64,000 bases of DNA from positions 372,001 through 436,000 of the forward strand of contig NZ_PPTG01000048.1 of assembly GCF_002954245.1 (NCBI RefSeq), written 5' to 3'. Source of the stretch: Cryobacterium aureum. GTDB taxonomy: Bacteria > Actinomycetota > Actinomycetes > Actinomycetales > Microbacteriaceae. Numbering within the stretch: the stretch's first letter is position 1; the number at the start of each line of letters is the position of its first letter. The notes under the pieces are model-generated. The model did not search any database. It saw nothing but the letters and a program-made list of their open reading frames with translations, and was not told where the DNA came from. Below, one piece after another: positions 17,847 to 27,098 of this stretch. Position numbers and translations under genes: made by a program.

Positions 17847-19370
17847 TTAGAAGAAGCCGAGCTTGTTCTCCGAGTACGACACCAGCAGGTTTTTGGTCTG
17901 CTGGTAGTGCCCGAGCGCGAGCTTGTTGTTCTCCCGGCCGATGCCCGAGCTCTTGTACCCGCCGAAGGCCGCCCCGGCCGGGTAGGCGTGGTAATTGTTG
18001 ACCCAGACCCGGCCGGCCTGGATGTCGCGGCCCGCCCGGTAGGCGACGTTGCCGTTGCGCGACCAGACACCGGCGCCAAGACCGTAGATGGTGTCGTTGG
18101 CGATCGAGATGGCATCGTCGTAGTCGGTGAAGCTCGTCACGGCGAGCACCGGGCCGAAGATCTCCTCCTGGAACAGACGCATCTTGTTGTGGCCCTCGAA
18201 GATGGTCGGCTGCACGTAGTAGCCGTCGGTGAGGTCACCGCCGAGGTCGGCGCGTTCACCCCCGAGGGCCAGCTTGGCGCCCTCCTTGGTGCCGATATCG
18301 ATGTAGGAAAGGATCTTCTCGAGCTGGTCGTTGCTGGCCTGCGCGCCCATCTGGGTGTCGGTGTCGAGTGGGTTGCCCTGGATGATCTTCTTGGCGCGGG
18401 TGACAGCGTCGCCGAGGAAGCTGTCGTAGATCGGCTTCTGCAGGAGCGCCCGACTCGGGGCCGTGCAGACCTCGCCCTGGTTGAAGGCGAACAGTACGAA
18501 GCCTTCCTGTGCCTTGTCGTAGAAGGCGTCCTTTTCCTGGGCCACGTCGCTGAAAAAGATGTTCGGGCTTTTGCCGCCCAGCTCAACGGTCGAGGGGATG
18601 ATGTTGGCCGACGCGTACTGCAAAATGAGGCGACCGGTGGTGGTCTCACCGGTGAAGGCGATCTTGCGAATGCGGTTGCTCGAGGCGAGCGGCTTGCCGG
18701 CTTCGAGGCCGAAGCCGTTGACGACGTTAACCACGCCCGGGGGGAGGATGTCGCCGATGAGCTCCATCAGCACCAGAATCGAGACCGGGGTCTGCTCGGC
18801 GGGCTTGAGCACGATGGCGTTGCCGGCGGCAAGGGCTGGAGCGAGCTTCCAGACGGCCATAAGAATGGGGAAGTTCCAGGGGATGATCTGGCCGACGACA
18901 CCGAGCGGCTCGTGGAACTGGTAAGAGACGGTGTCGCCGTCGAGCTGGGCGTGGTCGCCGTCCTGGGCGCGGATCGCCGAGGCGAAGTAGCGGAAGTGGT
19001 CGGCGGCGAGGGGGATGTCGGCGTTGATCGTCTCGCGAACGGCCTTGCCGTTGTCCCAGGTCTCGGCGACGGCAAGCATCTCGACGTTGGCGTCGATCAG
19101 GTCAGCGATCTTGTTCAGCACGGCAGCACGCTCGGTGGCGCTGGTCTTGCCCCAGGCCGGTGCGGCCTTGTGGGCAGCGTCGAGAGCCAATTCGATGTCT
19201 GCGGCGGTTCCGCGCGCTACCTCGGCGAACGGCTTCCCGGTGACCGGGGTGATGTCCTCGAAATACTGGCCCTTGACCGGGGCGACCCATTCGCCGCCGA
19301 TCCAGTTCTCGTACCGAGACTTGAAGGTAATTTTTGAGCCGGGTGTTCCTGGAACTGAATAGACGGTCAT
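17847..19370 (-). CDS. exaC: Aldehyde dehydrogenase, ExaC/AldA type (acetaldehyde dehydrogenase)
   Basis: NAD-dependent oxidation of acetaldehyde or related short aldehydes to the acid. The 507 residues have the full ALDH fold: PWNFP (N166), the general base E263 in VELGGKS and the nucleophile C302 in [10 protein letters not shown]. The opening [15 protein letters not shown] is characteristic of the ExaC group used in ethanol/glycol oxidation. The ATG has TAGGAGTGAC upstream. It lies between a GAF regulator and a DUF779 gene, all on the minus strand, a recurring actinobacterial alcohol/aldehyde module. No alcohol dehydrogenase is in the window. Confidence 0.95.
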   Translation of the reverse strand: MTVYSVPGTPGSKITFKSRYENWIGGEWVAPVKGQYFEDITPVTGKPFAEVARGTAADIELALDAAHKAAPAWGKTSATERAAVLNKIADLIDANVEMLAVAETWDNGKAVRETINADIPLAADHFRYFASAIRAQDGDHAQLDGDTVSYQFHEPLGVVGQIIPWNFPILMAVWKLAPALAAGNAIVLKPAEQTPVSILVLMELIGDILPPGVVNVVNGFGLEAGKPLASSNRIRKIAFTGETTTGRLILQYASANIIPSTVELGGKSPNIFFSDVAQEKDAFYDKAQEGFVLFAFNQGEVCTAPSRALLQKPIYDSFLGDAVTRAKKIIQGNPLDTDTQMGAQASNDQLEKILSYIDIGTKEGAKLALGGERADLGGDLTDGYYVQPTIFEGHNKMRLFQEEIFGPVLAVTSFTDYDDAISIANDTIYGLGAGVWSRNGNVAYRAGRDIQAGRVWVNNYHAYPAGAAFGGYKSSGIGRENNKLALGHYQQTKNLLVSYSENKLGFF

Positions 19371-19429
19371 GTCACTCCTATTTCGACGACGATGTCGGTC
19401 CGCGTTCTGCGGTGTCCTCAGAGTAGGAG

Positions 19430-19442
19430 TGCAAACGTTGCA
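19430..19442. promoter_or_regulatory. Candidate operator (TGCAAACGTTGCA) upstream of the aldehyde dehydrogenase
   Basis: A 13-base near-palindrome with TGCAA/TTGCA arms, followed by a second half-site-like GGTTGC at 19446-19451. It lies in the only 88-base gap between the regulator and its presumed target, which is where an activator site is expected. No direct evidence links it to the GAF protein. Confidence 0.3.
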
Positions 19443-19458
19443 AAAGGTTGCGAGCCGG

Positions 19459-20856
19459 TTAGCGTTGAGAATTGTTGCGCCGGGCGCCCAGCTCGTCGTC
19501 GATGCGCTTCAACCGGGCGACCACCGTGGCGCGTCTGGGGGAGCGCGCCGGGAGCAGCTCCAGGCAGGCACGCCAGACCTCGGAGTCGTAGGTGGCTTCC
19601 TCCGACCGGGCATAGTCGAGAAGCAGGTCGACCGAGGCATCCGTCAGCATCGCCTCACGCAGGCGCGCACTGACCTCGATGCGGATATCGATGATCCCGG
19701 GGGACAGTGAATTGGGCAGAACCGGTCCGGGGTAGGCGGCGAGGGCCACCCGGTGGGCGCCGCGTTCCAGGAACGCCAGCACGCGTTGCGCATCGAGTTC
19801 GAGCGGTGACTGCAGCCGATAGGGCCGAGATCCGATCATGACCGGCGGGCTGACCTGCTCCAACACCTTGCGGACCCGCACCATCTCGGCCCGCAGCGTG
19901 TCGACGCCGTTGACCTGGCCGCTGCCGGTCTGGTCGCTCAGCAGAAAGGCCAGCCGGTCCGCGGAGAGTCCTTCGCGGTGCCAGGCGAGCAGGGTGATAA
20001 TTTCGGCATGCCGCGGGCTGAGATCGATAGCCATTCCGCCGCACTCGAGGTGTCCGTAGTCGCTGCCCAGCACGCCGAACCCCACCGGCACCAGGTTGCG
20101 GCCTGGGGCCGGGAGCAGGGCCATGCTGGAGCGTCGTCGCGGGGCGCGGGCATCCGTTCGGTCGGACGCAATCGTGCGGTGGCCGTCGAGGCGCTGGATA
20201 CGCAATTCCGCCTCCATAGCGGCGACAGCCGCTTCAACGAGGGGGAGTGTTTGGGGCGCGACCGCCTGATCTCCGCCCGTGATGTCGATCACGCCGAGGA
20301 TCTTGCCGGTATCCGGGTCGTGAATGGGCACTGCGGTGCAGCTCCACGGGTGGGCGAGCGCGTTGAAGTGTTCGGCGCGCCGAATCTGAATGCCCCGGTC
20401 GAGGGCGAGGGCGGTGCCGGGTGCGCTCGTTCCGACCCGTTTCTCCGACCAGTCCGCCCCCTCGACAAACAGCATCTCCTCGACCTGGCGGCGCAGCACC
20501 CGATCGCCGTCGATCCAGAGCAGTCGGCCGGACTCATCGCCGATCGCCACCAGCAACTCGGCGTCGAAGGCGTGGCGAATGAGCAGGTTGTGCACGACCG
20601 GCAACACCGCGGCGAGCGGATGCTGGTTGCGCAGGTCCCGCAGTTCGGCGTCGGTCAGCGCCCGCTCGGGTGCCACGCTTGCGGGGTCGAGGCTGAGAGA
20701 GAGCGAGCGTCGCCAGGAGTCCTGCACGAGCTTGCGTACGCCGGATTGGAATACCCGGTCAGTGACGGCGGATTCGTGGGCTCGTTCCAGGGCGACCAGG
20801 CTTTCCCGCGCGGGACCGGAGGGAACCGACGACGTGCTCTTCAAGCCGTGTCCCAT
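19459..20856 (-). CDS. GAF-domain transcriptional regulator of the aldehyde module (AcoR-like, without AAA domain)
   Basis: 465 residues. An N-terminal helical part with [13 protein letters not shown] (the family SW.RS motif) is followed by a GAF domain (about 85-215; [11 protein letters not shown] and [13 protein letters not shown] are AcoR-like). The C-terminal region (about 255-350) contains ELS-like [17 protein letters not shown] and resembles a winged-helix/LuxR-type DNA-binding unit. No sigma-54 AAA+ GAFTGA motif is present, so it is not a classical bEBP. Position next to the ExaC-like gene suggests it senses alcohol or aldehyde and controls that gene. CGGAGG is 9 bases before the ATG. 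Confidence 0.82.
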   Translation of the reverse strand: MGHGLKSTSSVPSGPARESLVALERAHESAVTDRVFQSGVRKLVQDSWRRSLSLSLDPASVAPERALTDAELRDLRNQHPLAAVLPVVHNLLIRHAFDAELLVAIGDESGRLLWIDGDRVLRRQVEEMLFVEGADWSEKRVGTSAPGTALALDRGIQIRRAEHFNALAHPWSCTAVPIHDPDTGKILGVIDITGGDQAVAPQTLPLVEAAVAAMEAELRIQRLDGHRTIASDRTDARAPRRRSSMALLPAPGRNLVPVGFGVLGSDYGHLECGGMAIDLSPRHAEIITLLAWHREGLSADRLAFLLSDQTGSGQVNGVDTLRAEMVRVRKVLEQVSPPVMIGSRPYRLQSPLELDAQRVLAFLERGAHRVALAAYPGPVLPNSLSPGIIDIRIEVSARLREAMLTDASVDLLLDYARSEEATYDSEVWRACLELLPARSPRRATVVARLKRIDDELGARRNNSQR

Positions 20857-21083
20857 CAGCGTCTGCCTCCGTTAGCAGTGGTCGGGCGAGGCGGTCGCGG
20901 CCACCGTCGGAATTTCATTCTAGGGGCACCGCTCCAGCGGTCGGCCGGCGTGCGCGGTCATTCACAGCAGCCAGGGTGCCGGTGAACCCCGAGCCGGCGC
21001 CGGAAGTTCTCCACAGCGGAGCGAGTTCACGAAATTTCTGGGGATAACCTTTCGTCCCCGCAACTCTGATTCATTCTGGGCCC

Positions 21084-21488
21084 ATGACACTGTCAATGAA
21101 AATTGAAGACTCCCCGCCCGTGTTCACTCTGGAACAGGCCAGAGCTCGGGTCTACGACCTGATCGGCCACGCGATCCAGCCGCAGATCTGGCTCATGGTG
21201 CTCGACGCCCACGGGCAACAGCTTTCGCTGCTGATTCCGATCGACGGAATACCAGTGCGCCCCGAACCGGGTTCGGTGCGACCCTTCGCCGTCAGGATCA
21301 ACGAGATCGTGGCGCGGGACGCCCCGGGAGGCAGCCTGATCGTGACGCTGGAACGGCCAGGGTCAGCTGCCCTCACCGCCCCCGACCAGGCCTGGGCCCT
21401 CGAATTGACCGAGTCCTTCGGCAAGCTCATGCGCATCTCCGGTCTGTTCGTCGCGCACGATGACGGCATCGCGATTCTCGCTCCCTGA
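21084..21488 (+). CDS. Conserved hypothetical protein (134 aa)
   Basis: I do not recognise a named family. Codon use and GC3 are like the neighbours. The product starts MTLSMKIEDSPP (ATG 21096 is an alternative start) and reads as alternating strands and helices: LEQARARVYDLIGHAI, WLMVLDAHGQQLSLLIPIDGIPVRP, NEIVARDAP, LIVTLERPGS, then a short helix and GIAILAP. No signal peptide or membrane helix. It resembles small regulatory/sensor-like domains (JAB or GAF-like folds are possible) but this is speculation. It lies 45 bases upstream of aroQ on the same strand. Confidence 0.7.
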   Translation: MTLSMKIEDSPPVFTLEQARARVYDLIGHAIQPQIWLMVLDAHGQQLSLLIPIDGIPVRPEPGSVRPFAVRINEIVARDAPGGSLIVTLERPGSAALTAPDQAWALELTESFGKLMRISGLFVAHDDGIAILAP

Positions 21489-21520
21489 ACCGGCTGCCCG
21501 CTCGGGTGAGCCCCACGGCC

Positions 21521-21526
21521 TAGGCT
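21521..21526 (+). promoter_or_regulatory. Candidate -10 of a near-leaderless aroQ promoter
   Basis: TAGGCT is exactly 6 nt before the aroQ ATG and no Shine-Dalgarno is present in the gap (GTGTGA). It is the same geometry as at rarA and rpe. Confidence 0.45.
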
Positions 21527-21532
21527 GTGTGA

Positions 21533-21967
21533 ATGAGTACAGTGTTGGTTCTGAACGGTCCGAATCTCGGGCGCCTCGGCAGTCGCGAGCCCGATGTCTA
21601 CGGGTCGGCGAACCTCGTCGACCTGCGCGAGCTGCTCGTCGCATCCGCTCGCGAAGGCGTGAGTATCGACCTGCGCCAGACGGACGACGAGGCAGAACTT
21701 ATTCACTGGCTCTACGAAGCGGTCGACGAGCGGATGCCGGTAATCCTGAATCCGGCCGCGTTCACCCATTACAGCTATGCCCTGCGGGATGCTGCTTCCC
21801 TGGTCACAAAAGCCGGCCTGCTGCTGATCGAGGTGCACATCTCCAACCCGCACGCTCGCGAGACGTTCCGCCACACGAGTGTGGTGAGCGCCATCGCGAC
21901 CGGTGTCATCGCCGGTCTCGGCTTCGACTCCTACCGGCTGGCACTGGACTTCGTCACCGCTCCGTGA
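21533..21967 (+). CDS. aroQ: Type II 3-dehydroquinate dehydratase
   Basis: Dehydrates 3-dehydroquinate to 3-dehydroshikimate. 144 residues, the usual size for the dodecameric type II enzyme. Visible: [17 protein letters not shown] with the catalytic Tyr/Arg, [25 protein letters not shown] with the catalytic His, and [19 protein letters not shown]. It supplies the missing step of the aroE-C-K-B block upstream but is separated from it by the aldehyde cassette. A leaderless start is likely. Confidence 0.97.
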   Translation: MSTVLVLNGPNLGRLGSREPDVYGSANLVDLRELLVASAREGVSIDLRQTDDEAELIHWLYEAVDERMPVILNPAAFTHYSYALRDAASLVTKAGLLLIEVHISNPHARETFRHTSVVSAIATGVIAGLGFDSYRLALDFVTAP

Positions 21968-21987
21968 CGTTCCGGCACCGTATTGCC

Positions 21988-22017
21988 TTTGGAGCCTGAG
22001 GCTTGGGCACGTAGACT
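21988..22017 (+). promoter_or_regulatory. Candidate efp promoter
   Basis: TTTGGA (21988-21993), an 18-base spacer and TAGACT (22012-22017) resemble a sigma-70-type promoter and would give a leader of about 50 nt before efp. Confidence 0.4.
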
Positions 22018-22073
22018 CCACACGGTGCCATTTGCACCCGCGCACCTTATCAATTGAACGGAACACCCCTCCC

Positions 22074-22637
22074 ATGGCTTCTACCGCTGATATCAGAAAC
22101 GGCGTCGTACTCAATATGGATGGCCAGCTTTGGGCCGTCGTCGAGTTTCAGCACGTCAAGCCGGGCAAGGGTGGCGCCTTCGTTCGCACCAAAATGAAGA
22201 ACGTCGTCTCGGGCAAAACCGTTGATCGTACCTTCAACGCCGGCGCCAAGATCGAGACCGAGAACGTCGATCGTCGCGACTTCCAGTACCTCTACAACGA
22301 CGGCGATGCCTACGTCTTCATGGACGTCGCCGACTACGACCAGATCACCGTGTCCGCCGCAGTCGTAGGCGATGCCAGCAACTTCATGCTCGAAAACCAG
22401 GCCGTGACCGTGGCGCTGCACAACGGCAACCCGCTGTACGTTGAGCTGCCGGCATCCGTGACCCTGGAAATCACCTACACCGAGCCGGGCCTGCAGGGCG
22501 ACCGCTCGACCGGCGGCACCAAACCCGCCACGGTCGAGACTGGCTACCAGATTCAGGTTCCGCTGTTCCTCGAACAGGGCACCAAGGTCAAGGTCGATAC
22601 CCGCACCGGCGACTACCTCGGTCGCGTCAACGAATGA
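22074..22637 (+). CDS. efp: Elongation factor P
   Basis: Rescues ribosomes stalled on polyproline by entering the E site. 187 residues in three beta-barrel domains. The loop that reaches the peptidyl centre is [12 protein letters not shown] with Lys32 at its tip. The end of domain III is [12 protein letters not shown] 22074 begins [10 protein letters not shown], the normal actinobacterial start; the same frame is open for 57 codons upstream but these are not EF-P-like. Overlaps nusB by 4 bases. Confidence 0.98.
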   Translation: MASTADIRNGVVLNMDGQLWAVVEFQHVKPGKGGAFVRTKMKNVVSGKTVDRTFNAGAKIETENVDRRDFQYLYNDGDAYVFMDVADYDQITVSAAVVGDASNFMLENQAVTVALHNGNPLYVELPASVTLEITYTEPGLQGDRSTGGTKPATVETGYQIQVPLFLEQGTKVKVDTRTGDYLGRVNE

Positions 22638-23053
22638 GCGCACGTACCAAGGCTCGCAAGCGCGCCATCGACATCCTGTATGCAGCGGATGTTCGTCAGA
22701 TCAGCATTCCGGAGTCGCTCGCAACCGAGGCTGAGCGTGCCGCGAGCGAGCCGGCCCGCCTGGCCTCGTGGCTTTACGCCCGTGAACTCGTCGATGGTGT
22801 CGTGGATCACCGCGAAGAGATCGACGAACTGATCGAGACCTACTCGCAGGGCTGGTCGCTCGCCCGCATGCCCAACATCGATCGCGCCATTCTGCGCATC
22901 GGAATCTGGGAGATTCTCTACAACGACGCCGTACCGCACGCCGTCGCCATCGACGAAGCCGTCGAAGCCGCCAAGATTCTCTCCACGGATGACTCGGCCG
23001 GCTTTGTGAACGGACTGCTCGGCAAGATCGCCCAAACCGCCCCGTCGGCCTGA
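22634..23053 (+). CDS. nusB: Transcription antitermination protein NusB
   Basis: RNA-binding partner of NusE in rRNA antitermination. 139 residues, all-helical. Seen: the N-terminal [17 protein letters not shown] and the central [39 protein letters not shown] and [11 protein letters not shown]. The start codon overlaps the efp stop (ATGA), so translation is probably coupled. efp-nusB order is conserved in actinobacteria. Confidence 0.97.
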   Translation: MSARTKARKRAIDILYAADVRQISIPESLATEAERAASEPARLASWLYARELVDGVVDHREEIDELIETYSQGWSLARMPNIDRAILRIGIWEILYNDAVPHAVAIDEAVEAAKILSTDDSAGFVNGLLGKIAQTAPSA

Positions 23054-23142
23054 TCCCCGGTCGGTCGATCACCAGTCGGCACATCGACCCGACAGACTCG
23101 GCACGTTCAGGGTTCGCCTCGAAGCCACCGAAGGACACGCAC

Positions 23143-24141
23143 ATGGATAACACCGGACCAGACGTACCCCGCGATCAGCCGAGTCCGCCGAATCCATATC
23201 AGCCGGTGCCGCCGACAGGCGGGGCAACCGCGCCGTTCGTGCCTGCGCCGTTCGTCACAGCACCGAAGACCAACACCCTGGCCATAGTGTCGTTCGTGTC
23301 GTCGTTCTTCATCGGACTCGTCGCTATCATCACGGGCCACATCTCGCTGGCGCAGATTCGTGCCCGCGGCGAACTGGGCCGCGGCTTCGCGCTGGCGGGC
23401 CTCATCATCGGGTACTTCATGGTTGCTCTGACGGCCGTTCTCGTCGTGTTGCTCATCGTGTTCGCCGCCGCGATCGGGGCGTTCTTCGTAGCTATCGACT
23501 CCAACTCGAGCTCCCCTCAGTCCGGCTCGCCGACGTCGTCGCCGACTCCCGAAGCGCCCGCGCCGCTGCCGACCGGTCAGCTGGGCGCCGCCAACTTTGA
23601 CGCGGGCTATCTCGAATTCGGCACCGGTGCTGTGATCATCGACGAATACGTCGACCCGATGTGCCCGTTCTGCGCCCAGTTCGAGCAGACCAACGGAGCC
23701 CTCCTGGCCGCCGGCGTAGACAGCGACGACATCACGCTCCGCGTGCACTCCCTCACCTTTCTCGATTCGCGCTCACAGGGCACGAACTACTCCAGCCGCG
23801 CCTCAGCGGCACTGACCTGCCAGGCCACCCTGAACCCCGACGAGACCCTCACCTTTCTGGCGGCGCTGTTCGCCAACCAGCCCGCCGAGCAGACGACCGG
23901 GCTCAGTAATAACCAACTCGCCGACCTCGTGCCGGGCCCGATCAGCATCGCTGATTGCCTCGACTCCGGGGACTACGAGGGCTGGTCCCAGCAGAATACC
24001 GAGGCCGCGCTGACCAAGATCGATGGGGCCGACATTCCGTCGGTTGCCGGCACTCCCACCGTGCTCGTCGACGGCGTGCATTACACCGGCAGCAACACCG
24101 ATCTGGCCGAATTCCAAGCCTTCGTCGCCGCTGCCTTCTAG
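23143..24141 (+). CDS. DUF4190 membrane domain fused to a DsbA/thioredoxin-fold domain
   Basis: 332 residues. A Pro-rich cytoplasmic N-terminus (1-42), a DUF4190-type hairpin of two membrane segments (about 45-68 and 84-115, with the GHISLAQIRARGELGRGFALAGL signature between them), a Ser/Pro linker (120-145) and an extracytoplasmic thioredoxin-like domain. The domain has DPMCPFCAQFE (C174, C177) and a cis-Pro loop AGTPTVLVDG. Predicted role: exported thiol oxidoreductase or disulfide catalyst. It sits between nusB and the pyr operon, flanked by a terminator hairpin, so it is probably a unit of its own. Confidence 0.85.
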   Translation: MDNTGPDVPRDQPSPPNPYQPVPPTGGATAPFVPAPFVTAPKTNTLAIVSFVSSFFIGLVAIITGHISLAQIRARGELGRGFALAGLIIGYFMVALTAVLVVLLIVFAAAIGAFFVAIDSNSSSPQSGSPTSSPTPEAPAPLPTGQLGAANFDAGYLEFGTGAVIIDEYVDPMCPFCAQFEQTNGALLAAGVDSDDITLRVHSLTFLDSRSQGTNYSSRASAALTCQATLNPDETLTFLAALFANQPAEQTTGLSNNQLADLVPGPISIADCLDSGDYEGWSQQNTEAALTKIDGADIPSVAGTPTVLVDGVHYTGSNTDLAEFQAFVAAAF

Positions 24142-24155
24142 TTCGATCGCACGAG

Positions 24156-24190
24156 AGTCGTTGGTGCGCCCGAAGGGCGTTCCAACGACT
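24156..24190 (+). terminator. Long hairpin between the DsbA-like gene and pyrR
   Basis: Arms 24156-24164 (AGTCGTTGG) and 24182-24190 (CCAACGACT) are perfect, and an inner stem (24166-24171 with 24175-24180) continues it after one T-T mismatch; the loop is GAA. There is no T tract. It probably ends transcription of the DsbA-like gene just before the pyr promoter. Confidence 0.75.
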
Positions 24191-24222
24191 AAGCTGAACC
24201 TATTCAGACATCCTTTAAATAT

Positions 24223-24248
24223 CCGTCCTGTGAGACGGGGAAGGAGGT
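24223..24248 (+). promoter_or_regulatory. PyrR-binding RNA hairpin overlapping the pyrR ribosome site
   Basis: CCGTC (24223-24227) and GACGG (24234-24238) close a CTGTGA hexaloop, which matches the CNGNGA loop of PyrR recognition elements. The Shine-Dalgarno GGAAGGAGGT (24239-24248) follows directly. There is no room for a Bacillus-style antiterminator/terminator pair, so the arrangement fits translational repression of pyrR (and coupled pyrB) by UMP-bound PyrR, as reported for mycobacteria. A possible -10 (TATTCA, 24211) lies just upstream. Confidence 0.75.
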
Positions 24249-24254
24249 CGGCAT

Positions 24255-24797
24255 TTGGCGCACATTGTGCTCACTCAGGCTGACATCACCCGCGCGTTGA
24301 CTCGAATTTCTCACGAGATTCTGGAGTCCAATCGGGGCCCGGACAACCTCGTCATTCTCGGCATCCCGACGCGCGGGGTCATCCTCGCCCGCCGCATCGC
24401 CGAGATCATCCAGAGCATCGAACCCGCAGCAACAATCGTGCGGGTCGGATCGCTCGACGTCACGCTGTACCGCGACGACCTCGCCCACGGCCGCACGCGC
24501 ACTCCGTCCCGGACCGAAGTTCCCGGCAGTATCAACGGTGCCACCGTCGTGCTCGTTGACGACGTGCTGTACTCGGGCCGCACCATCCGCAGCGCCCTCG
24601 ATGCACTCGGCGATCACGGCCGCCCCACCATCGTGCGCCTCGCGGTTCTCGTCGATCGCGGCCACCGTGAGCTGCCCATTCGCGCCGACTTCGTCGGCCG
24701 CAACCTGCCGACGGCCACAGACGAGCGCATCAACGTGCACCTCGAAGAGATCGACGGCGACGAATTCGTCTCGATCGACGGCGGGATCAACCGATGA
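24255..24797 (+). CDS. pyrR: Bifunctional pyr operon regulator/uracil phosphoribosyltransferase PyrR
   Basis: RNA-binding regulator that represses the pyr operon when UMP is abundant. 180 residues with the PRPP-binding motif [13 protein letters not shown] and the [11 protein letters not shown] loop. The TTG start is 6 bases after a perfect AAGGAGGT and directly follows the PyrR-type hairpin, giving autoregulation. It overlaps pyrB by 4 bases (ATGA). First gene of pyrR-B-C-membrane protein-carA-carB-pyrF. Confidence 0.96.
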   Translation: MAHIVLTQADITRALTRISHEILESNRGPDNLVILGIPTRGVILARRIAEIIQSIEPAATIVRVGSLDVTLYRDDLAHGRTRTPSRTEVPGSINGATVVLVDDVLYSGRTIRSALDALGDHGRPTIVRLAVLVDRGHRELPIRADFVGRNLPTATDERINVHLEEIDGDEFVSIDGGINR

Positions 24798-25756
24798 GGC
24801 ACCTGCTCTCGACTAAAGATCTCTCCCGGGATGAAGCGATCAACCTGCTCGACATTGCCGAAGACATGGCGGATGTCGCAAAGCGGGAGGTCAAGAAGCT
24901 CCCGACCCTGCGTGGTAAGACTGTCGTCAACCTGTTCTTCGAGGATTCCACCCGCACCCGCATCTCGTTTGAGGCCGCCGCGAAACGCTTGAGCGCCGAT
25001 GTGATCAACTTCAGCGCCAAGGGGTCGAGCGTGTCGAAGGGGGAAAGCCTGAAGGACACGGCGCAGACCCTCGCGGCGATCGGTGCCGACGGCGTCGTCA
25101 TCCGTCACCCGGCCTCCGGGGCCCCGGCGGTACTCGCCGCGAGCGGCTGGATCGACGCCGGCATCATCAATGCCGGTGACGGCACCCACGAGCATCCCAC
25201 CCAGGCCCTGCTCGATGCTTTCACCATTCGCCGCCGCATTCACGGCCCGGTCTCGCGCGGCAAGGGCCTCGACGGGGTCACCGTCACCATCGTGGGTGAT
25301 GTGCTGCACTCCCGGGTAGCTCGCTCCAACCTGTGGCTGCTCACCACCCTGGGTGCCGAGATCACGTTCGTCGCCCCGCCCACCCTGTTGCCGAGCGACA
25401 CCTCGCTCTGGCCGGCGCGATTCAGCTTCGACCTCGACGATGCCATCGATGCCGGCCCCGACGTGGTCGTGATGCTGCGCATCCAGACGGAACGGATGAG
25501 CGCGGCCTTCTTTCCCAGCACTCGCGAGTATTCCCGGGTTTGGGGCCTCGACGACGCGCGATTCGGGCGTCTCGGTCCGGCTAGCATTGTTATGCACCCT
25601 GGCCCGATGAATCGTGGCCTGGAGATCTCTTCGGCGGCGGCCGACTCCGCTAATTCCACCGTGCTCGAACAGGTCACGAACGGTGTCTCCGTGCGGATGG
25701 CCGCGCTCTACTTGCTCTTATCCGGTGATCGGAAGGAATCAAAGAATGTCGATTGA
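24794..25756 (+). CDS. pyrB: Aspartate carbamoyltransferase, catalytic subunit
   Basis: Condenses carbamoyl phosphate with aspartate. 320 residues. Carbamoyl-phosphate motif [13 protein letters not shown] (STRTR), then [21 protein letters not shown] and HPGPMNRG. No pyrI regulatory-subunit gene is nearby, as expected for actinobacteria. Coupled to pyrR and overlapping pyrC by 11 bases. Confidence 0.97.
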   Translation: MRHLLSTKDLSRDEAINLLDIAEDMADVAKREVKKLPTLRGKTVVNLFFEDSTRTRISFEAAAKRLSADVINFSAKGSSVSKGESLKDTAQTLAAIGADGVVIRHPASGAPAVLAASGWIDAGIINAGDGTHEHPTQALLDAFTIRRRIHGPVSRGKGLDGVTVTIVGDVLHSRVARSNLWLLTTLGAEITFVAPPTLLPSDTSLWPARFSFDLDDAIDAGPDVVVMLRIQTERMSAAFFPSTREYSRVWGLDDARFGRLGPASIVMHPGPMNRGLEISSAAADSANSTVLEQVTNGVSVRMAALYLLLSGDRKESKNVD

Positions 25757-27098
25757 CGGAATGGCCCAAAGCTGGCTTATTCGTGGGGCAACCCTGGCTG
25801 ACGGCACGGGCACCGACATTCGTCTCGACGGTGGGAATATCACCGAGCTGGGGACCGGCCTGTCGCAGAGCGGCGCGAGCGTCATCGACGCCGACGGGCT
25901 CATTGCCTTGCCCGGCCTCGTCGACCTGCACGCCCACCTGCGTGAACCCGGCTACGAGCACAGCGAAACCGTGCTGAGCGGCAGCCGCGCCGCAGCCCGC
26001 GGCGGCTTCACGAGCGTGTTCGCTATGGCCAACACCCAGCCGGCCCAGGACACCGCCGGGGTGGTCGAACAGGTGCTCGCCCTCGGCGAAAGTGCCGGCT
26101 ACGTCGACGTGCAGCCGATCGGCGCCGTCACCGTGGGCCTCGCCGGCAAACAACTCGCCGAACTCGGCGCCATGGCGTCGAGCCGCGCCCGGGTGCGGGT
26201 GTTCTCGGACGACGGTTTTTGCGTCTCTGACCCGCTGCTTATGCGCCGCGCCCTGGAATACGTGAAGGCCTTCGACGGCGTCATCGCCCAGCACTCCCAG
26301 GAACCGCGCCTCACCGAAAAAGCGCAGATGAACGAGGGCGCTCTCTCCGGCGAACTCGGCCTGGTCGGCTGGCCGGCCGTTGCCGAAGAGTCGATCATCG
26401 CCCGGGACGTGCTGCTGACCGAACACGTCGCCTCACGCCTGCACGTCTGCCATGTCTCAACGGCCGGCTCGGTCGACGTGATCCGCTGGGCCAAGGCCCG
26501 CGGTATCAACGTGACGGCCGAGGTCACGCCGCACCACCTGCTGCTCACCGAAGACCTCGTGCGCGGCTACGACGCCCGTTTCAAGGTGAACCCGCCGCTG
26601 CGAGCCCGCGAAGACGTCGAAGCGCTCCGCGCCGGACTTGCCGACGGCACCATCGACATCGTCGCCACCGACCATGCCCCGCACCCAGTCGAAAGCAAAG
26701 ACTGCGAGTGGGATGCCGCCGCCAACGGCATGGTGGGGCTGGAATCGGCCCTGTCGGTCGTGCACGCGGCGGTCGTCGCGACCGGGCTGCTTGACTGGGC
26801 TGACATCGAACGCGTTCTGTCGCGCACTCCGGCCCGTATCGGGCGCCTTGTTGGTCAGGGCAACCCGATCGCGGTCGGTTCACCGGCCGAACTGGCGCTC
26901 TACGATCCGGCATCGACCCGAGTATTCGGCCGCGCCGACCTGGCCGGTACGAGCTCGAACTCGCCGTATCTGTCGATGACGCTGCCCGGCGACGTGCGAG
27001 CAACATTCCATCGTGGCTACGCCACGATGCTCGACGGCGCGGTTCGCAGCAGCCTCGAGATAGCCGGCCACGCGAGCGGAGTAGTCACCCATGGATAG
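25746..27098 (+). CDS. pyrC: Dihydroorotase
   Basis: Zinc amidohydrolase that cyclises carbamoyl aspartate. About 450 residues. Class I signatures: [17 protein letters not shown] near residue 55-70, then [23 protein letters not shown] and [16 protein letters not shown] with the catalytic Asp/His. ATG 25746 has GGAAGGA at good spacing and overlaps the pyrB end; ATG 25761 is a possible alternative. Overlaps the next gene by 8 bases. Confidence 0.96.
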   Translation: MSIDGMAQSWLIRGATLADGTGTDIRLDGGNITELGTGLSQSGASVIDADGLIALPGLVDLHAHLREPGYEHSETVLSGSRAAARGGFTSVFAMANTQPAQDTAGVVEQVLALGESAGYVDVQPIGAVTVGLAGKQLAELGAMASSRARVRVFSDDGFCVSDPLLMRRALEYVKAFDGVIAQHSQEPRLTEKAQMNEGALSGELGLVGWPAVAEESIIARDVLLTEHVASRLHVCHVSTAGSVDVIRWAKARGINVTAEVTPHHLLLTEDLVRGYDARFKVNPPLRAREDVEALRAGLADGTIDIVATDHAPHPVESKDCEWDAAANGMVGLESALSVVHAAVVATGLLDWADIERVLSRTPARIGRLVGQGNPIAVGSPAELALYDPASTRVFGRADLAGTSSNSPYLSMTLPGDVRATFHRGYATMLDGAVRSSLEIAGHASGVVTHG

